Translations under genes and position numbers: made by a program
Part shown: positions 58,350 through 64,000 of the stretch, piece by piece
Layout of the letters: each line of letters starts with the position of its first letter
Position numbering within the stretch: the stretch's first letter is position 1
Notes under the pieces: model-generated
Told to the model about the DNA's origin: nothing
Databases searched by the model: none
Seen by the model: the letters and a program-made list of their open reading frames with translations, nothing else
Origin: Spirodela intermedia
Lineage: Eukaryota; Streptophyta; Magnoliopsida; Alismatales; Araceae
Assembly (NCBI GenBank): GCA_902729315.2
Contig: LR746267.1
Coordinates: 9,428,924-9,492,923, forward strand
DNA: 64,000 nucleotides
Reading direction: 5' to 3'

Positions 58350-59449
58350 GGTGCCGGGTAGGATAGTTTACCGTGTTGATGCATTAATTCCTATGGATGA
58401 TGGACGACGGAAAGAGACTGGTGTCCACCCGTGTTTTCTCTGGAGTTCAATCACGGAAATGTTCACACGGTTTCCAACTCGGGTCAGCCACCCGTTGTAT
58501 GGTGGAGTTAGTAGCAGCTTAGGGACTCGGAGAATCTCTATTTTCTCGGTACTGATTTAAAAGAGGGAATTTATTACATTTTTTGGGGGAAGAGTGTTCT
58601 TTCTTTAACATCTCTCTCTCTCTCTCTTTCCATTGCTTTAAGAGAGGGTCACCGTATGAAACTTACCTTTCTCTATAGTGCAGAGTATGGTAGGATCGTC
58701 CACTGGATAGGTTAGAGGATGCGTCCATGTATTTACTTTGGACTCTCAGTATGTTCGTGAAAAGCTCAGTACATGCACAGAGGTAGTGAGGACCACGGAT
58801 GATATTCTGGCGCCAATGTTGGTGGTCAGAATCGATAGACGTGGTGTGGGTGGGTGCAGGCCGAATTCAGCCCCTTTTATCGTATTTCGCAAGATACTTT
58901 ACGTTGACCGGAGTGCAGAAAATCACCAGACATAAGCATCGTAGTTGGATTCTGTTCCGAGGGTCGCACTGTTTTCCTTCATATTGTTGTACCCTAGTGG
59001 TATTCACGTACTTAAGTCATTCTCTGCACCCCGAATTATGTACCATCTCATAGTTATGATGGAATACGTGAATCCTCATGTTTAATAAAAAGTCGGCTGA
59101 TCTGGTCCAATGGGATCCTCATTCTGTGGGCAACGGAGAAGAATAACAGAAAAGAATACAGCCTCTACATGAAGTCTGAGGGCTACTAGTAAAAGAATTA
59201 AAGCACAAAGCTACCAAAAATATTACTTGCATGAATCCTCATTATAAGTATGAGGATGCAATGAAGCCGCGCACCAACGTCGATTGGATCTCTCCGAATT
59301 GCAAAACAGGATGAACCCTTGGGCGCTCTCTGTGTTCTCCAGTAAGAACCCTGATCGGGAATTAAACAATAAGGCGGAAACTAAGGCTCCAGAACCAGAT
59401 CAGCAAGCGCACATTCAGGTAGATGTCTTTCGGGTCTTCAGGGGGAAGA
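58350..59449 (-). repeat. Inverted copy of the tRNA synthetase-cystatin intergenic DNA
   Basis: Read on minus, this corresponds to 36027-37221. It includes the GTTTACCGTGTTGATGCAT (plus-strand view) promoter flank and the segment just after the synthetase stop. A CT microsatellite lies at about 58609-58627. Confidence 0.75.
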
Positions 59450-59667
59450 TCACTGCTGGATCTTGAGAACGGGAAATGCGATGACATCCCGTATGCTGGC
59501 TGAGTTTGTGAGAATCATCACCAGCCTATCGATCCCGAGTCCCAGGAAAGATCATTGATCAGGACACCACAAGTCATTTAAAGTTGAGTGGCGGGATCCA
59601 TTCTCCTCGAGCCGTTATTAAAATCATAGACATCAATCTTACGGAGCGCTTTAAAACGAGGCATTAA
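59450..59667 (-). pseudogene. Inverted duplicate of the lysyl-tRNA synthetase last exon and part of the last intron
   Basis: On minus, 59542-59450 reproduces exon 14 of the synthetase with its stop codon; the GIDRL motif is kept. The splice acceptor AG is changed to TG. The copied part of intron 13 extends to 59667, matching position 35808 of the parent. No upstream exons are attached, so it cannot be functional. Confidence 0.88.
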
Positions 59668-59983
59668 GTCACCCTGGATGAGGACCTCATAACTTCTTTA
59701 GAGTATGGAATGTCTCCTGCTTCAGGGATGGTACGATAAGAGCTCTTTTAAATCATCCGTTAATATTATTGCCCTGTTTTAAAGAGCTCCATAAGATTGA
59801 TCACTGTAGTTTTAATAACGACTCGAGGAGAATGGATCCCGCCACTCAACTTTAAATGATTTGTGGTGTCCTGATCAATGATCTTTTCAGGGACTCGGGA
59901 TCGATATGCTGGTGATGATTCTCACAAACTCAGCCAGCATACGGGATGTCATCGCATTTCCCGTTCTCAAGATCCAGCAGTGA
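59668..59983 (+). pseudogene. Direct duplicate of the lysyl-tRNA synthetase 3' end
   Basis: Starting abruptly at 59668, the plus strand reproduces the end of exon 13 (VTLDEDLITSLEYGM, 59668-59730), intron 13 and exon 14 (59891-59983). The motif 3 Arg is changed to Met (GIDML). It abuts the inverted duplicate at 59667 with no spacer. It is a truncated, non-functional copy. Confidence 0.88.
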
Positions 59984-61171
59984 TCTTCCCCCTGAAGACC
60001 CGAAAGACATCTACCTGAATGTGCGCTTGCTGATCTGGTTCTGGAGCCTTAGTTTCCGCCTTATTGTTTAATTCCCGATCAGGGTTCTTACTGGAGCACA
60101 CAGAGAGCGCCCAAGGGGTCATCCTGTTTTCCAATCCGGAGAGATCCAATCGACGTTGGTGCCCAGCTTCATCGCATCCTCATACTTATAATGAGGATTC
60201 ATGCAAGTAATATTTTTGGTAGCTTTGTGATTAAATTCTTTTACCACTAGCCCTCAGACTTCATGTAGAGGCTTTATTCTTCTCTGTCATTCATGTCCAA
60301 CGTTTGAATATTTTTTCCCATAATCACCAGGAAATATGGGTGCTGTAGAGAGGCCCAGAACCCGAGCATCTGAGAGAATAAATAAATTGCGCTGCTGCTC
60401 CTTTGCCAACAGAATTAGGATCCCATTGGACCAGATCACCGACTCTCTTAAACTTTTGAAGGATTTAGGTGTAACATCATAAGTATGAGATGGTATATAA
60501 TTCGGGGTGCAGAGAATGAGCTAATATAGTGAATACCACTAGGGTACAACAATTTGAAGGATAACGATGCGAGCCACAGAACAAATCCGACTGCGATGAT
60601 TGGGTCTCGTGATTTTCCCCACTCCGGTCAACATTAAAGTATCTTGCGAAATACTAAAAAAAGGGGCTGAAGACAGCTGCACCCACCCGCTCCACGTCCA
60701 TCTACTTTGACCACCAACATTGGCGCCAGAATATCATCCATGGTCGTCGCTATCTCTGTGCATTTATTTAGTGAGCTTTTCACGCGCATACTGAGAGTCC
60801 AAAGTATATACATATCCAGTGGACGACCCTACCACTATACTCTGCACTACAGAGAAAGGTGAGTTTCATACCGTGGCCTCCTCTCAAAGCCATAGAAACA
60901 GCGAGAAAGAGAGAGGTTGGAGAAAGAACACTCTTCCCCAAAAATTATAATTAATTCCCTTTTTTAAATCAGTACAGATAAAAGAGAGATCGTTTGAACC
61001 ACTAAACTGCTTCCAACTGGTACCTACTACGGGTGGCTGACCCGAGTTGGAAACCGTGTGAACATTTCCAGGCTCAAACTCGAGAGAAAACACGGGCGGA
61101 CAGCAGTCTCTTTCCATCGTCCGTCATCCATAGGAATTATGTATCAACACAGTAAACTATCCCTCACGGTA
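59984..61171 (+). repeat. Direct copy of 36027-37216, ending before the TATA box
   Basis: This follows the parent sequence through the downstream flank and the cystatin promoter flank. Similarity fades near 61171, just before the position of the parent TATA box. No cystatin coding sequence follows; copia sequence begins within about 100 bases. Confidence 0.8.
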
Positions 61172-61289
61172 AACTATCCTTCTCGTTGTTTTATTGCTGA
61201 TAAGGTTTCAAGCCAAAAGATTAGACCTATTAAGGAGAGAGAGAGAGATTATTCTATCTTGAAGAACAGAAAACATCACTGCTGTCCTT

Positions 61290-64000
61290 AGGATTGATGC
61301 TTAAAGAGGCTCGGGAGAACTATACAAAGATGTCTAGAATCATACTTTTACATTGTCGATTGGGACATCCCTCATTTGAATTGTTGCATAATATGTTTCC
61401 TTTGTATTTCAAAGAATTAAATTGCAGTACAATTGTTTGTAATGCATGTCAACTTGCTAAACACAAGAGATCTTCTTTTCACATGTCATCTACTCATAGT
61501 TAAGTTCTATTTGATTGCATCCACAGTAATGTATGGGGTTCGTGTCCCATCTTTATAATGAATGGTGCTAGCTGGTTCTTTGTTTTGGTTGATGACGGTA
61601 CTCACACTACATGGATATATATTTTTAAACAAAAATCTGATGTTTCAACCATGATTGAGTATTACTTTTTTATGGTGAAAAGTCAATTTGGGACCCTTAT
61701 CAAACACTTTAGTGCAATTGGAGTCATTTATGAATCGTCATGTGTTAACACACTGTGCCAGAAATAAAGATTAGGCATGTGATGGCTACTACTCGGACAT
61801 TACTCTTTCATCAAGGTGCACCTAAATACTTATAGGGAGAAGCACCGTTAACAACTGTTCATCTAATAAATGGACTCTCATCAAAGGTTTTGAAAGGTCA
61901 GAGTCCAATTGATGTTCTCTCCTCTAAATATCCAAATGTGAGACTCAAAAGTGATTTAAGTCCGCAAGTATTTGAACATACAAGATAAGTACATGTCTCA
62001 CAACCAACAGGCAAATTGGATCCCAGGGCTGTAAAATATGTCTTTATTAGCTACTCTATGACCTAAAAAGGGTACAAAATTTATGATCCAGTATGAAAGA
62101 AATTATTCATTTCAGCTAATGTTACCTTTAATGAAGGATATAGCTTTTTAAAGAAATTTTCTATATGCAGCTCAAAGTTACCATATCAAGGGGATACACC
62201 TTTTGAACCAAATTTAATTCTTCTATTGATGAATCAAATATTATACAATCAGTCAATAAGGAGATACAAGTATATCACATGAGGATTGACAATGATTAAA
62301 AAAAATCAGAAATATAATTTCCCAATCTTAGACCTTCTTGAATTTAATGATATCTCTATTTCAGAACTAGCACATCATCATCAAAGGGTAAACCCACAAA
62401 ATTGTATGAGGGATACCTAATATGGTCCTATTGTATTGCCAAAGGGAGTGAGGAAGTGTAAGATACCTCCAAAGTATCCAATGGCAAATTATCTCAACTA
62501 TACTCATTTCTCACCTTTGTATATAACCTTTGTTATTAATCTTGATTCTGATTGTGTTCCTCACACAATGAAAGAAGCTATGGCTGATAAGAGATAGACA
62601 AAATCTATGTTACTTGAGATGGAAGCATTATACAAAAATGAAACATGGGAGTTAGTTAATCTTCTTCTATGAAAGAAAAGTGTGACTGTAAGTGGGTGTA
62701 CATTGTGAAGTATAGAGTAGATGGATCAATTAAATTCTATACACCAAGATTAGTTGTTAAAGGCTTCACTCAATCATATGGAGTGGAATATTCATAACCA
62801 TTTGTTCCAGTGGCAAAGTTAAATACAGTAAGAATTTTGATTTCACTTGCAAGTCACTCTCATTGGCCTTTACATCAATATGATGTAAAGAATATACTTT
62901 TACATGGTGACTTAGAAGAAGGAATTTATATGGAGCCTTCACCCAGGTTTAGAGAGTCATACACACCACAAATAGTCTGTTGGCTAAAAAAGACCTAATA
63001 TGGACGTAAACATTCCCCTAGAGTGTGGTATAGAAAATTCACACAAGTTATGAAGTAAATGGGATATTTACAAAGCAATTTAGACCATATAATCTTTATC
63101 AAGTATTCAAAGATAGGGAGAGCTACTATTCTCCTTGTATGGGTAGATGATATTATAATTACAGGCAATGAATCAAAAGAAATCAAAGCACTTGACACAA
63201 ATTTATCTCGATGATTTGATGTCAAAGTTTTAAGTAGATTAAAATATTTTCTAGGTATTGACGTGGCTCACTCATGCAAAGAAATTTTTAAATTACAACG
63301 AAAATATATTCTGGATTTACTTCAAGCGACATGCAAGACAAATTTTAAGGCAGCCAACACTCCTCTAGAAGCTAATGTGAAGTTTGGAATAGGCAAAGAC
63401 ATTCATTCGATTGATAGAGGACGGTATCAACACTTGATTGAAAAGTTAATATATTTAAATCATACTAGACTAGATATTGCTTTTTTTGTGGGACTATTGA
63501 GTCAATTTATGAACAATCCTAAAGACATTCATCTTTAAGCCACATATAGAGTACTAGCTTATCTTAAAGGTATAGTTGGCTTAGGTCTTTTATGCAAATA
63601 CAGATGTTAACTATGCAGGCTCTATCATGGATCGAAGATCCACCACCATGGGCTACTGCTCCTTTACCAAAGAGAATTTAGTTACATGAAGATCTAAGAA
63701 ACAGAAAGTTGTTGTAAGATTTAATACTGAAGCAGAATTTAGAGTAATAGCTCAAGGTATTTGTGAGGCTCTATGGATTAGAAGCCTATTGGAAGAGTTG
63801 AAAATAGCTTTTTCAAGAATAATTGGACTTTGTTACAACAACAAATCAGCCATTGACAATATACATAATCATGTGCAACATGATCGGACAAAACATATTG
63901 AGGTTGACCAACATTTCATTAAAGAAAAGATTAAGGAGAAAATCATCTCTATCTCTGATGTGAGATCGATAGAACAAATAGCATATATCTTTAAAAAAGG
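61290..64000 (+). mobile_element. Decayed Ty1/copia retrotransposon, running off the window
   Basis: Broken frames follow integrase, reverse transcriptase and RNase H order. The integrase zinc domain is at about 61345-61460 (HCRLGH..H-type residues, then CNACQLAKHKRSSF). The integrase core begins near 61570 (WFFVLVDDGTHTTWIY). Its middle part, where the second catalytic Asp should lie, is missing between KSQFGTLIK and the SSCVNT segment. Reverse transcriptase is at about 62560-63530, with LLVWVDDIIITGN near 63133. RNase H is at about 63600-63960 (TEAEFRVIAQGICEALW and HDRTKHIEVDQHFIKEK). Stops and frameshifts are frequent. The LTRs are not in view. Confidence 0.85.

Overview
The window is nuclear DNA of a flowering plant, most likely a monocot. 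It holds intron-rich genes that match plant families exon by exon, GC-rich intronless genes with GA/CT microsatellites in their 5' leaders, decayed Ty1/copia and Ty3/gypsy elements, and a plastid DNA insertion. The BIG BROTHER protein resembles monocot orthologs, but the genus cannot be fixed from sequence alone.

Layout. At 0.4-1.5 kb there is a complete extensin-like cell-wall gene. From 2.7 to 15.7 kb the DNA is AT-rich and made of decayed retroelements: a 5'-truncated copia remnant (+) and a gypsy remnant (-) split by a nested insertion. At 17.1-21.8 kb (-) lies a complete seven-coding-exon gene for a BIG BROTHER-type RING-H2 E3 ubiquitin ligase (250 aa). Head-to-head with it, at 23.7-36.0 kb (+), is a complete 14-exon gene for the organellar lysyl-tRNA synthetase (598 aa). 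Intron 5 of that gene carries a broken copy of plastid rps4.

From 37 to 58 kb there is a cluster of intronless, secreted cystatin-fold genes: eight with intact reading frames, one of them a canonical phytocystatin, plus one pseudogene and one 3' remnant. The seven non-canonical intact copies keep the first cystatin motif (ARFAV / ARLAV) and the C-terminal Trp. All have lost the Gln of the papain-binding QxVxG loop, which reads GYVDG or GYING. The canonical gene at 44.1-44.4 kb still has QVVAG. Two subtypes, called A (118-119 aa) and B (115 aa) here, occur as a linked A-B cassette: once on + (37.3-39.3 kb) and twice on - (51.3-49.1 and 58.2-56.0 kb). The duplications carried flanking DNA: the 3' end of the lysyl-tRNA synthetase gene reappears around 59.67 kb as two head-to-head pieces forming a large imperfect palindrome. 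From 61.2 kb to the window edge there is another decayed copia element.

The main novelty is the cystatin-like array: a multicopy, partly sequence-identical secreted family with an altered inhibitory loop, a shared promoter architecture and many rearrangement junctions. The E3 ligase and the tRNA synthetase are ordinary single-copy genes flanking it. All splice sites and homologies were read by eye; no alignment or search was run.
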